Part shown: in pieces, positions 10,650-18,405 of the stretch | Numbering within the stretch: position 1 is the first letter of the stretch | How the letters are laid out: the number at the start of each line of letters is the position of its first letter | Source: Paenibacillus albicereus | GTDB lineage: Bacteria; Bacillota; Bacilli; Paenibacillales; Paenibacillaceae | Length of the DNA: 64,000 bases | Assembly (NCBI RefSeq): GCF_012676905.1 | Contig: NZ_CP051428.1 | Coordinates: forward strand, 473,501 to 537,500 | Direction of reading: 5' to 3' | The notes under the pieces: model-generated | Database searches by the model: none | Told to the model about the DNA's origin: nothing | The model's input: the letters and a program-made list of their open reading frames with translations, nothing else | Program-made: the position numbers and the translations under genes

Positions 10650-10843
10650 CTAACGACTCCCCAGACGCTTAGACGCCGGTTTTTCCGCTCTCAGACTCGC
10701 TTACGACTCCTCAACTTGTTAGAAGCCGCAAACAGCGGGATTTATGCGAGTACGCTGCCTTTTTTCAACGCTAAGCTTCCCGCAAGTCGTTAGAATTCGG
10801 CGATGGCTCATTCTGGCCGTCTAAGGAGCTGATTCGTCGTTAG
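10650..10843. repeat. Four-unit inverted repeat element (CTAACGA family), copy 2
   Basis: CTAACGACTCC starts at 10650 and CTTACGACTCC at 10700. The complement GTCGTTAG ends at 10793 and 10843. Both pairs are exactly 50 bp apart, the geometry of the element at 2922-3106, but with a diverged sub-family sequence. Confidence 0.7.
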
Positions 10844-10989
10844 CCTTTGTAGAGCCGGCCACCCTGTGCCTCTTCCGGCACCTTTGCGTTAACCCTACAC
10901 GCTCGACGGCTGCAGGCCCTCTCCCATCCTGTCGTGAGGTTGCGCGCAACCGAGCGTGCGTGTTGGATCGGGAAGAGGACGGGATATGA

Positions 10990-11345
10990 ACGGCGCTTGA
11001 ACCGAGAAGTCGCCTGGATGTGAGCGCCGCCGGAACGGGGAGCGGCATGGAGGCAAGTGATAGCGGAACTGAGAAGCAGCTCGGAAGCCGACGACGCCGG
11101 AACCGGGGAGCGGCATGGAGGCAAGTGATAGTGGAACTGAGAAGCAGCCGGGAGCGGACGACGCCGGAATCGGGGAGCGGCCCGGTGGCGAGTGTTAGTG
11201 GAACCGAGAAGCAGCCTGGAGCGGACGACGCCGGAACCGGGGAGCGGCCTGAAGGCAAGTGATAGTGGAACCGAGAAGCAGCCTGGAGCGGACGACGCCG
11301 GAACCGGAAAGCAGCCGGGAGGAGAGCGGACGATGCCGGAACCGA
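10990..11345. repeat. 67-bp tandem repeat array
   Basis: The landmark GACGCCGGAA (first copy GCCGCCGGAA) occurs at 11026, 11093, 11160, 11227 and 11294, exactly 67 bp apart. Units share GGAACCGAGAAGCAGC and AGTGATAGTGG blocks, and a truncated unit lies at each end. The array fills the space downstream of both the GNAT gene and the convergent GH53 gene. Open frames across it are a by-product of GC content and periodicity. Confidence 0.85.
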
Positions 11346-11459
11346 GAAACAGCTCAGGACCGCGCCAACGTCTGCAGCGCGGCCGGAGCTTGCCGCCAAG
11401 CTTGCGGGGGAGGCGGTTTCGCGCTTGCTAGGCTTGCGGGCGAGGCGGACTCGCGCTTG

Positions 11460-14400
11460 CTAGGCTTGCAGCCGCTTCAGCAGCCGCTGCACCGCGACAG
11501 CGGCTTCGGCGCGGGTAAGCTCCGCCTGGGGCCGGAACGTGCCGGCCGCATCGCCTTGCAGCAGGCCGGCTTCGTAAGCGGCGGCGACGGACGGCGCGGC
11601 CCAGGCCGCGATCGCGGCGGCATCGGCCGCAGCCGGCCGGCTCCCGGCAGCCGCCTCGAGCGGCTTGCCCGCCGCAGCGGCGGCGCGGACGAGCATGGCC
11701 GCCAGCTGCTCGCGGCTCAGCGGCGCTGTCGGCGCGGCGCTGCCGTCCGCCTGGCCGCGGAGGATGCCTGCGTCCTTGGCGGACGCTACGGCATCGGCGT
11801 ACCAGGCGCCCGGGGCGACGTCGGCAAAGCCGGTCGCGGCGCTGCCGGAGGCGCCAAGGCCAAGCGCCCGGACGAGCATGGCCGCCAGCTCCGCGCGGTT
11901 GACGGACTGGCCGGGCAGGAAGCCAGCCTCGCCGGCGCCTTGCACGATGCCTTTGGCCGACAGGCTGGCGATGTCCGCCTGGGCCCAGTGGCCAGCCGGC
12001 ACGTCGGCGTAAGCGACGCTCAGCTCCAGTACGGCGTAGCGTCCGGCCGAGAGCGCTTCGGCGCTCCATTCGCCGCCCGCAAGCCGGGAGCCGAGCTGGT
12101 AGATGGGCGCGCCTTCCTCGCTCAAGCGGAAGATGCCGGAGCGCTCCGCGTCGGAGCCGCTCGCCGCGCTCAGCTTGAGCCGGATGGCAGCCTCCTCGAG
12201 CGGCAGCTCCCGGCCGTCCGCGGCGACATAGCCGACGGCGAGCTCGATCGCGCCGCCTGCGGCGGCATACGCTCGGCGGCCCGGCTGCTGCAGCCGCTGC
12301 AGCTGCTTCTCCACGCCGCCCGCTGCGCTGAGGCGGATCGACAGCGGGCCGTCGCCGGCTTGCCGCCACAGCTTGCGCAGCTCATCGCCGGACAGCTCGG
12401 CGCTCAGGCCGGGCAGCTCGATGCGGAGTCCGGCGGACAGCCGCTCCTTCAGCTCGGCGCCGAGGCGGACGGTCGCCGCTCCGTCCAGCTTGAGGACGGC
12501 AGCCTCGCCGGCATCGCCGACCAGCTGGCCCGGCGCCACGGCGACGATGCCGCTGCTGGCGCCCGGCGTCGGCGTGGCGGAGGCGCTCGGAGCCGGTGTA
12601 GCGCTCGGAGCCGGAGTCTTCTCCGGCGCCGGCGTCGGCGTGCCCGGAGGCTCGCTCGTAGCCGGAGGCTCGCCCGTGCCCGGAGGCACGCCCGTGGCCG
12701 GAGGCTGCCCCGTAGCCGGAGGCTCGCCCGTAGCCGGAGGCTCGCCCGTAGCCGGAGGCTGCCCCGTAGCCGGAGGCTGCCCCGTAGCCGGAGGCTCGCC
12801 CGTAGCTGGGGGCTCGCCCGTGGCCGGAGGCTCGCCCGTAGCCGGGGGCGAGCCCGTAGCCGGAGGCTCGCCTGTAGCCGGAGGCTCGCCTGTAGCCGGA
12901 GGCTCGCCTGTAGCCGGAGGCTCGCCCGTAGCCGGAGGCTCGCCCGTAGCCGGAGGCACGCTCGTGCCCGGAGGCTCGCCCGTAGCCGGGGGCTCGCCCG
13001 TAGCCGGAGGCTCGCCCGTGGCCGGAGGCTCGCCCGTGGCCGGAGGCTCGCCCGTAGCCGGAGGCTCGCCCGTGGCCGGAGGCTCGCCCGTGGCCGGAGG
13101 CTCGCCCGTGGCTGGAGGCTCGCCCGTAGCCGGAGGCTCGCCCGTGCCCGGCAGGTCGCCGGTCCGCGTCAGCCGGATGTCGTCGAAGTAGCCCCAGGCC
13201 GCGCCGGGCGCCTCGACGTCGAAGCCGATCGTCACCTGGCCGTTCCCGACTTCGATGCCGCTGACGTTGTATTCCTTCCACACGTTCCACCCGGCATTGG
13301 CCATGTCCGTGCTCCAGCGCGAGCCGATGCCCGTCTCGGCGTAGAGCTGCAGCTTCGTCTCGCCGCCTGCGCCGGATGCGGCGGCCGTGAGCTCGTACAC
13401 GCCTTTCGGCAGCCCGCTCACGATCTGCGTCAGCGAGAAGCGGTACGGATCGCCATGCCAGTAGTTGAACGCATGCGTGCCGGCATGGGCATTGGCGGCA
13501 TTGTTCTCCACCTTGCCCGCGCCGGCCGTGCCGCCGAGCGTCCAGCCGGTCAGGTCGCCGCTCTCGAAGCCGGGGTTCTGCACGGGGTTCGTCTCCGGCG
13601 CCTTCACCAGCTCGAAGTCGTCCAGATACCCCCACGTGCCGCCCGGAGCCTCGACGTCGAAGCCGACCGTCACTTGTCCGTTCGTCACCTCGATCTCCTC
13701 GACGGCGTACGGCTTCCAGACGTTCCAGCCCGTATTGACGGCATCCGCGCCGAGCGGATCGCCCCCGTGCCCTTCCGCGAACAGCCGCAGCTTCGCCTCG
13801 CCGCCGCCGCCCGACGCCCAGGCGCTGAGGCGGTACATGCCGTTTTCCAGCCCCGTCACCGTCTGGCTGATGCGGTAGCCGTAGTCCGAGCCATGATAAT
13901 AGTTGACGGAATGCCCGCCGCCATGCGCGTTGCCCGCTTCATTCGACAGCTTGGCCGCGCCCTCGGTGCCGGTCAGCGTCCAGCCGGCCAGCCCCCCTTG
14001 CTCGAAGCCCGGATTCGTCAAAAGGTTCGGGTTGTCGACGACCTTCACCTGCACGACAGCCCGCATGGACGCGTCCACGCCCGCGACAGTGCCGCGCACC
14101 TCGTACGTCCCCGGCACCTCCCACTGGCCCGGATCCGCCGGCTCGTCCCAGACGACCGCCCGCTGCTCGATGCTGCCTTCGCTGAGCAGCACGTCGGCCT
14201 CGGCCGGCAGCTCCGGCGCGGAGCCGGCGCTTGCGGTCACGTCCAGAGAGCGGTACACGAGCAGCGGCTTGATGTCGTCCCCGTCGCCCGGCACGAACCG
14301 GAACGCATTCAGCGAATCCAGGGCATTGCCGTCGAAGTCGAACATCGCCTGGTTCTCCCACGCATTGCCCTCGCCGGCTTTCCAGCCGACACCCGCCAGC

Positions 14401-15434
14401 CAGGCCGGCTCCCAGTAGAAGACGCCGAGCCCTTTGCCGCCCTGCACATGGGCGACCGTGTTCAGGATGAGCTCGGTGACGAGCTTCTGGCTCGCGACGC
14501 TCGCCTCGAAGCCGGTCAGCGTCGCTTGCGCCTCGCCGGCGATGTTGCCGTGTCCGTCCGCATCCTCGAGCGTGTACGGGTAGGCCGTCTCCGCGATGAC
14601 GACTTCCTTGCCGTAGCGGGCCGCCAGATCGTCCATATTGCTCTTGAGCTCTTGGAACGTGCCGTGCCAGTATGGATAATAGGACAGCCCGATGACGTCG
14701 TAGTCGATGCCCTGCAGCCGCGCCTGGTCGAAAAACGTCCGGAACTTCGCGTTGCTGCCGCCTTCGGCCAGATGCAGCATGATCTTCGTCTCGTGTCCGG
14801 CCGGCGTCGTCTCGCGCACCGCGCGCACGCCCTCGGACAGCAGCTGCGCGAGCTGCGCGAAGCGGCCGGTCGAGCCGTCCGGCAGCAGGATGCCGGAGTT
14901 GATCTCGTTGCCGATCTGCACCATGTCCGGGTAGGCGCCCTCGGCGAGCAGCTCGTCCATCACCTCGCGGGTGTAGCCGTAGACCGCCGTCTTGAGCTCC
15001 TCGAAGCCGAGCGAAGCCCAGGCGGCAGGCTTGACCTGCTGGCCGGGGTCCGCCCAGAAGTCGCTGTAATGGAAGTCGACGAGCAGGCCCATGCCGGCGG
15101 CCTTCACCCGCTTGGCCATCTCGATGAGATGGGCCTTGTCGTTGTAGCCGTCCGCTTGGACGGGATCGTTCCACAGGCGCAGGCGCACGTAGTTGACGCC
15201 ATGCTCCTTGAGGATCGCGAGCAGGTCGCGCTCGGTCCCTCCGTCATAGAATCGGACGCCCTTGTCCTCGAGCGCTTGCAGCGTGGAGATGTCTACGCCT
15301 TTGATGAAGCCGTCCCGGTCGGACGAAGCGGCCGCCTCGACGGCCGATCCTCCTGCCGGCAGGCCGAGTCCGGCCAGTCCGACGACGAGCGCCAGCACGG
15401 CGGCGCCGAGTCGGCGCAGCAGCTTGGTATGCAC
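11460..15434 (-). CDS. SLH-anchored GH53 arabinogalactan endo-beta-1,4-galactanase
   Basis: 1324 aa, GTG start with a GGGGGA ribosome binding site. Order: signal peptide (1-35); GH53 TIM barrel (about 40-390) with acid/base E177 in VQIGNEIN and nucleophile E282 in VIAETAYPY; Big_4-like domain (405-468); two CBM-like modules starting NPGFEQGG and NPGFESGD (468-610, 615-758); a linker of about 30 GEPPATG-type hexapeptides (762-945); an uncharacterised beta-rich segment (960-1140); three C-terminal SLH domains (1142-1324). It should cleave beta-1,4-galactan of pectin side chains at the cell surface. SLH anchors are at the opposite end from those in the GH16 enzyme. Confidence 0.93.
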   Translation of the reverse strand: MHTKLLRRLGAAVLALVVGLAGLGLPAGGSAVEAAASSDRDGFIKGVDISTLQALEDKGVRFYDGGTERDLLAILKEHGVNYVRLRLWNDPVQADGYNDKAHLIEMAKRVKAAGMGLLVDFHYSDFWADPGQQVKPAAWASLGFEELKTAVYGYTREVMDELLAEGAYPDMVQIGNEINSGILLPDGSTGRFAQLAQLLSEGVRAVRETTPAGHETKIMLHLAEGGSNAKFRTFFDQARLQGIDYDVIGLSYYPYWHGTFQELKSNMDDLAARYGKEVVIAETAYPYTLEDADGHGNIAGEAQATLTGFEASVASQKLVTELILNTVAHVQGGKGLGVFYWEPAWLAGVGWKAGEGNAWENQAMFDFDGNALDSLNAFRFVPGDGDDIKPLLVYRSLDVTASAGSAPELPAEADVLLSEGSIEQRAVVWDEPADPGQWEVPGTYEVRGTVAGVDASMRAVVQVKVVDNPNLLTNPGFEQGGLAGWTLTGTEGAAKLSNEAGNAHGGGHSVNYYHGSDYGYRISQTVTGLENGMYRLSAWASGGGGEAKLRLFAEGHGGDPLGADAVNTGWNVWKPYAVEEIEVTNGQVTVGFDVEAPGGTWGYLDDFELVKAPETNPVQNPGFESGDLTGWTLGGTAGAGKVENNAANAHAGTHAFNYWHGDPYRFSLTQIVSGLPKGVYELTAAASGAGGETKLQLYAETGIGSRWSTDMANAGWNVWKEYNVSGIEVGNGQVTIGFDVEAPGAAWGYFDDIRLTRTGDLPGTGEPPATGEPPATGEPPATGEPPATGEPPATGEPPATGEPPATGEPPATGEPPATGEPPGTSVPPATGEPPATGEPPATGEPPATGEPPATGEPPATGSPPATGEPPATGEPPATGEPPATGQPPATGQPPATGEPPATGEPPATGQPPATGVPPGTGEPPATSEPPGTPTPAPEKTPAPSATPAPSASATPTPGASSGIVAVAPGQLVGDAGEAAVLKLDGAATVRLGAELKERLSAGLRIELPGLSAELSGDELRKLWRQAGDGPLSIRLSAAGGVEKQLQRLQQPGRRAYAAAGGAIELAVGYVAADGRELPLEEAAIRLKLSAASGSDAERSGIFRLSEEGAPIYQLGSRLAGGEWSAEALSAGRYAVLELSVAYADVPAGHWAQADIASLSAKGIVQGAGEAGFLPGQSVNRAELAAMLVRALGLGASGSAATGFADVAPGAWYADAVASAKDAGILRGQADGSAAPTAPLSREQLAAMLVRAAAAAGKPLEAAAGSRPAAADAAAIAAWAAPSVAAAYEAGLLQGDAAGTFRPQAELTRAEAAVAVQRLLKRLQA
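12648..13150. repeat. 18-bp coding repeats for the GH53 linker
   Basis: Near-identical 18-bp units encode E-P-P-A-T-G about 28-30 times. Variants give GSPPATG, GQPPATG and GTSVPPATG. The array is prone to length change by slippage and produces a spurious plus-strand open frame of GGSPVA repeats. Confidence 0.9.
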
Positions 15435-15684
15435 GATGATTCCCCCTTGTTCCGTTCTCCCTTCTATTGTAGGGAAGAGATGAAAGCGCCCCCATTCAGC
15501 GGGCCAACAAAAAGGGATACACTTTCAACGATGCGGGGCGGAAGGCGCACGGCGATTCTCGCGGGCGATGCGGCTCCGCTGCCGGAAAGCAAAAAAAATC
15601 CAGCGGCGGCCGTTTTTTCGGCTCCGCTGAATCATAAATTTTGGTATAGTTGGAACAAGAAATGTGCATAGGCTTTAAGGGCGG

Positions 15685-15720
15685 TGGGCAGCTCTTCCGA
15701 AAGAAAGGAGGTGCTGCCCA
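15685..15720 (+). promoter_or_regulatory. Hairpin sequestering the toxin ribosome binding site
   Basis: TGGGCAGC (15685-15692) pairs with GCTGCCCA (15713-15720). The second arm follows directly on the AAAGGAGG Shine-Dalgarno and includes the A of the start codon, so translation would be blocked until the RNA is opened or processed. Such occlusion is typical of type I toxin mRNAs. Confidence 0.6.
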
Positions 15721-15803
15721 TGACAGTGTTCCAAGCAATATCCCTGATGATTATGTTCGGGATGTTCCTGCTGGCGCTGCTCACCTACTTGAAAAAGAAG
15801 TAG
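15720..15803 (+). CDS. Holin-like type I toxin peptide
   Basis: A 27-aa peptide beginning MTVFQAISLMIMFG, with one hydrophobic segment (about residues 6-23) and a basic end YLKKK. This pattern matches the Firmicute putative holin-like toxin family (Hol_Tox), whose members are the toxin halves of type I toxin-antitoxin loci and insert in the membrane. The ribosome binding site AAAGGAGG is very strong but lies in a hairpin. No protein antitoxin is nearby; an antisense RNA is expected but I could not place its promoter with confidence. Confidence 0.7.
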   Translation: MTVFQAISLMIMFGMFLLALLTYLKKK

Positions 15804-15837
15804 ACCGCCCCACACCCCACAAAGGTTAGGCGGTCTA
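15802..15837. terminator. Hairpin at the toxin stop codon
   Basis: AGACCGCC and GGCGGTCT flank a 20-nt loop immediately after the toxin stop. Similar hairpins follow holin-like toxin genes and could be the region of toxin/antitoxin RNA overlap. Confidence 0.5.
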
Positions 15838-15899
15838 ATTCGCTGCTCTGCCATTTGACGGGATGCAAGCCGCCGCTCTTCAAGCGGAAGCCATTTCCC

Positions 15900-15937
15900 G
15901 GAGGTCTCGGTGCTACAACACCGAGACCTCTTTCTTA
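15900..15937 (+). terminator. Intrinsic terminator of the toxin transcript
   Basis: GAGGTCTCGGTG and CACCGAGACCTC form a 12-bp perfect stem followed by TTTCTTATT on the plus strand, giving a toxin mRNA of roughly 250-290 nt. Confidence 0.75.
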
Positions 15938-16030
15938 TTCATAAGCATAGCATACCCGAAATATACCATCAAGAAGCGAAAAGGAATGGACAAGCAAATC
16001 GAGTGTCATGCTTCTTCCCGGTATCCGCGC

Positions 16031-17677
16031 CTAGCTGCCGAGCGTGACGGACATCGTGCTCAGGTTGGTGCTGTTCTGCCGCAGGCGCAGGCTGGCCGCG
16101 CCGCTCGAGCCCGACTTGATGCGGACGGTGAGCGCCTTGGAGGCGTTGCCGCTGCTGTCGGCCGTCAGGCTGAACGACGAGCTGTAGCCGTAGGCGGTCG
16201 GCCAGCTGCCGTCGGCGTTCTGCACCTGGGCGATCTGCGTGCCGCCGGAGGTCAGATAGATGCCGACGTTGTAGCCGCTGGTCGTGCCGTTCGGCGTCAA
16301 GCCGCTCGCTTTGACCGTGATCTGGAACGACGTGCCGTTGCTCGGCAGCGTCGCCGGCGTCACGAAGCTGTAGCTGAGCACGCCCGGCGTCGGAGTCGGC
16401 GACGCCGTCGGCGAAGCGGTCGGCGTCGGGGTCGGAGTCGCGGTCGGAGCCGGTGTCGGCGACGAGGCGCCGTAGCCGTAGGAGCCGGTCTTGAACGTGG
16501 ACGAGTCGTACCACTTGTAGCCGGCGTTCGGCGCGGCCCATGGCTCGGCCTGCGGTTCGGTCGAGGAGGCCGGATTTTCAAAGGCGAGCAGCGGCGTCGG
16601 GCTGTCGAGCGTCAGCCCGCTCACCTGCGACAGGCTCGTGTAGCTTTCCGGCACGGCCAGCCAGTTCACCAGGTTGACGAGCAGCGTGTCGTCGTCGACC
16701 TCCTTGAAGCCGTCGTACGTCGTTTTGGTCGCGCCGGTGTCCTCGCGCTTGTATTTCGGCGTCGCGTCCTCGACGGGGGAGGAGTCGCCGATGAATGCTG
16801 CCTTGCCCGCGCCTTTTTTGGCGACGGCGACATACGGCCCTTCGGCGACGCCGCCTCCGGCGTAGACGCCCTGATCGACGGCGTTGCCCCACTTGGCGGA
16901 CGTCTGCGGCAGGTAGACGATGCCCTTGGCCTTGGCCGGGTCGATGATCGCGAGCGTGGACCCGGCGTGCATCGCCACGGAGGAGACGCCCTGCGTGATG
17001 CCGAAGGCTTGGCTCGGCGCGACGATCTGCGTCGCGTTCACGTCCCCAAGCGCGTTGTAGCGGAAGCGCACGCCGAAGTTCGTCGCGAGCCAGTCGGAGC
17101 TGACGACGCCCTGCATGGCGGGGGATGCGGCTTCCTCTGCGCTCATGCCCTTGGTTGGATTCGTCCAGGCTCCGCGGCGGTAGCCGTTGATGGACTCGCT
17201 GCCGTCCCAGCGGTTCTTGTTGCGGTCCGCGTTGTAATGGTCGCCGATGAAGAAGATGCTGCCGCCGTTCTGCACGTACTGCGCCATCGCCGCCTGCTCC
17301 GATGCCTTGAACGGCACGTTCGGCTCCGCCGTGATGAACACGTGGTACGGCGTCAGGTCGGAGAGGACGATCGGCGACGTCTTGCGCAGCTCCTTGACGT
17401 CGAAGCCGGCGGACGCGAGTCCATTGGCGAAGTCCGAGAAGCCGCCGTCGATGACCCAGTCCGCCGCGCCGGCCGTCTGGGCATGCGTGTTGTCGAACAG
17501 GATCTTCTTGCCGGCGTTGCCGTTGACGACCTTGGCGGCGATGGACGGCGCGGGGTCCGACGGCCCCTCCGCATAGGCGCGGGAGCCTCCGGGCTGCGCC
17601 AGCGGGGCAGGCAGCAGGAGGGCGGCCGCGACGGCCGCTCCGAGCAGGCGTTTCTTCCATGACGAAGCTGGTTTCAT
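16031..17677 (-). CDS. Secreted protein with GATase-like N-terminal domain
   Basis: About 548 aa with a signal peptide (Lys/Arg then hydrophobic AAVAAALLLPAPLA). Residues 45-365 contain KKILFDNTHAQ, HVFITAEPNVPF and YVQNGGSIFFIGDHYN, the layout of class I glutamine-amidotransferase-like (DUF4350-like) domains found in secreted Paenibacillus proteins. No catalytic Cys nucleophile is evident, so enzymatic activity is doubtful. A Pro/Thr linker (about 415-445) leads to a C-terminal beta-sandwich-like domain. The start at 17677 is preferred over 17716 because AAAGGGG lies 7 bp upstream and the signal peptide begins there. Substrate unknown. Confidence 0.7.
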   Translation of the reverse strand: MKPASSWKKRLLGAAVAAALLLPAPLAQPGGSRAYAEGPSDPAPSIAAKVVNGNAGKKILFDNTHAQTAGAADWVIDGGFSDFANGLASAGFDVKELRKTSPIVLSDLTPYHVFITAEPNVPFKASEQAAMAQYVQNGGSIFFIGDHYNADRNKNRWDGSESINGYRRGAWTNPTKGMSAEEAASPAMQGVVSSDWLATNFGVRFRYNALGDVNATQIVAPSQAFGITQGVSSVAMHAGSTLAIIDPAKAKGIVYLPQTSAKWGNAVDQGVYAGGGVAEGPYVAVAKKGAGKAAFIGDSSPVEDATPKYKREDTGATKTTYDGFKEVDDDTLLVNLVNWLAVPESYTSLSQVSGLTLDSPTPLLAFENPASSTEPQAEPWAAPNAGYKWYDSSTFKTGSYGYGASSPTPAPTATPTPTPTASPTASPTPTPGVLSYSFVTPATLPSNGTSFQITVKASGLTPNGTTSGYNVGIYLTSGGTQIAQVQNADGSWPTAYGYSSSFSLTADSSGNASKALTVRIKSGSSGAASLRLRQNSTNLSTMSVTLGS

Positions 17678-17806
17678 AACTCGTCCCCTTTCGATGGGCG
17701 CGGAATCTTCTTCCATTCCGGCTGAGACTACTATAAGGCGAGAGGAGGGAGTTCGGATAGAGGGATGTGAGGGGCATGTCCGTCTTATTTTTGTAAAGGC
17801 CGGAAG

Positions 17807-17834
17807 GGAACCTTTTCTGCTTTCTCCGGTCTTA
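17807..17834 (+). promoter_or_regulatory. Candidate ECF-type promoter of the sigma factor operon
   Basis: GGAACC is followed about 14-16 bp later by CGGTCTTA, upstream of the ribosome binding site GGGGAGG. GGAAC-type -35 boxes are characteristic of ECF autoregulated promoters. Support is by motif only. Confidence 0.35.
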
Positions 17835-17850
17835 TAGGGGAGGTGAGGGG

Positions 17851-18405
17851 ATGAGGGGAAAGCTGGATTATTTGCAGCATCTCGGGGAGGGCTATGACCG
17901 CGGGGCCGTGCTGGAGCAGCTGATGGAGCGGTTCGGCGGGGACGTGTGGCGCTTCGCCTTCTTTTTGACCGGAAGCCGGGAGGCGGCGGACGACGTGTCG
18001 CAGGAGACGTTCCTCGCGGCTTACCGGTCGCTCTACTCGTTCCGGGGCGGGGAGGCTTCGGCCAAAAGCTGGCTGCTGAAGATCACGCGCAACAAGGCGC
18101 TGCATCAGCTGCAGGGAGCGTTCCGCCGCCGGGTCCGGCTCACGGGACGGCCGCCGGCTTCCGGGGCGGAGCCGGCGGCGGAGCAGATCCATTTCGCCCG
18201 GGCCGAGCGGGCGGAGCTGTGGACGGCCGTGCTGGCGCTGCCGCTCAAGCTGAAGGAAGCGCTGCTGCTGGACTTTCACTATGGCATGAGCCTGCGCGAG
18301 ATCGCGGAGCTGACCGGCGTGCCGGAGGGCACCGTCAAGTCGAGGATTCATCGGGCGAAAAAGAAGCTGCGGGCTCAGTTGGGGGGAATGGACGATGGAC
18401 GATAG
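17851..18405 (+). CDS. ECF RNA polymerase sigma factor
   Basis: 184 aa. Region 2 (about 20-85) includes VWRFAFFLTGSREAADDVSQETFLAAYRSL; region 4 (about 125-178) includes LREIAELTGVPEGTVKSRIHRAKKKL, a canonical sigma HTH. The stop overlaps the start of the next gene by 11 bp, which codes for a membrane protein with a cytoplasmic N-terminus, the usual anti-sigma arrangement. Confidence 0.92.
   Translation: MRGKLDYLQHLGEGYDRGAVLEQLMERFGGDVWRFAFFLTGSREAADDVSQETFLAAYRSLYSFRGGEASAKSWLLKITRNKALHQLQGAFRRRVRLTGRPPASGAEPAAEQIHFARAERAELWTAVLALPLKLKEALLLDFHYGMSLREIAELTGVPEGTVKSRIHRAKKKLRAQLGGMDDGR

Noticed and set aside
10821-11399. Minus-strand open frame across the 67-bp array
   Set aside because: It changes reading content with each non-multiple-of-three unit, has no ribosome binding site and no protein-like composition.
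12373-13191. Plus-strand open frame of GGSPVAG repeats
   Set aside because: It is the complement of the 18-bp linker repeats of the GH53 gene, whose domains on both sides fix the true frame.
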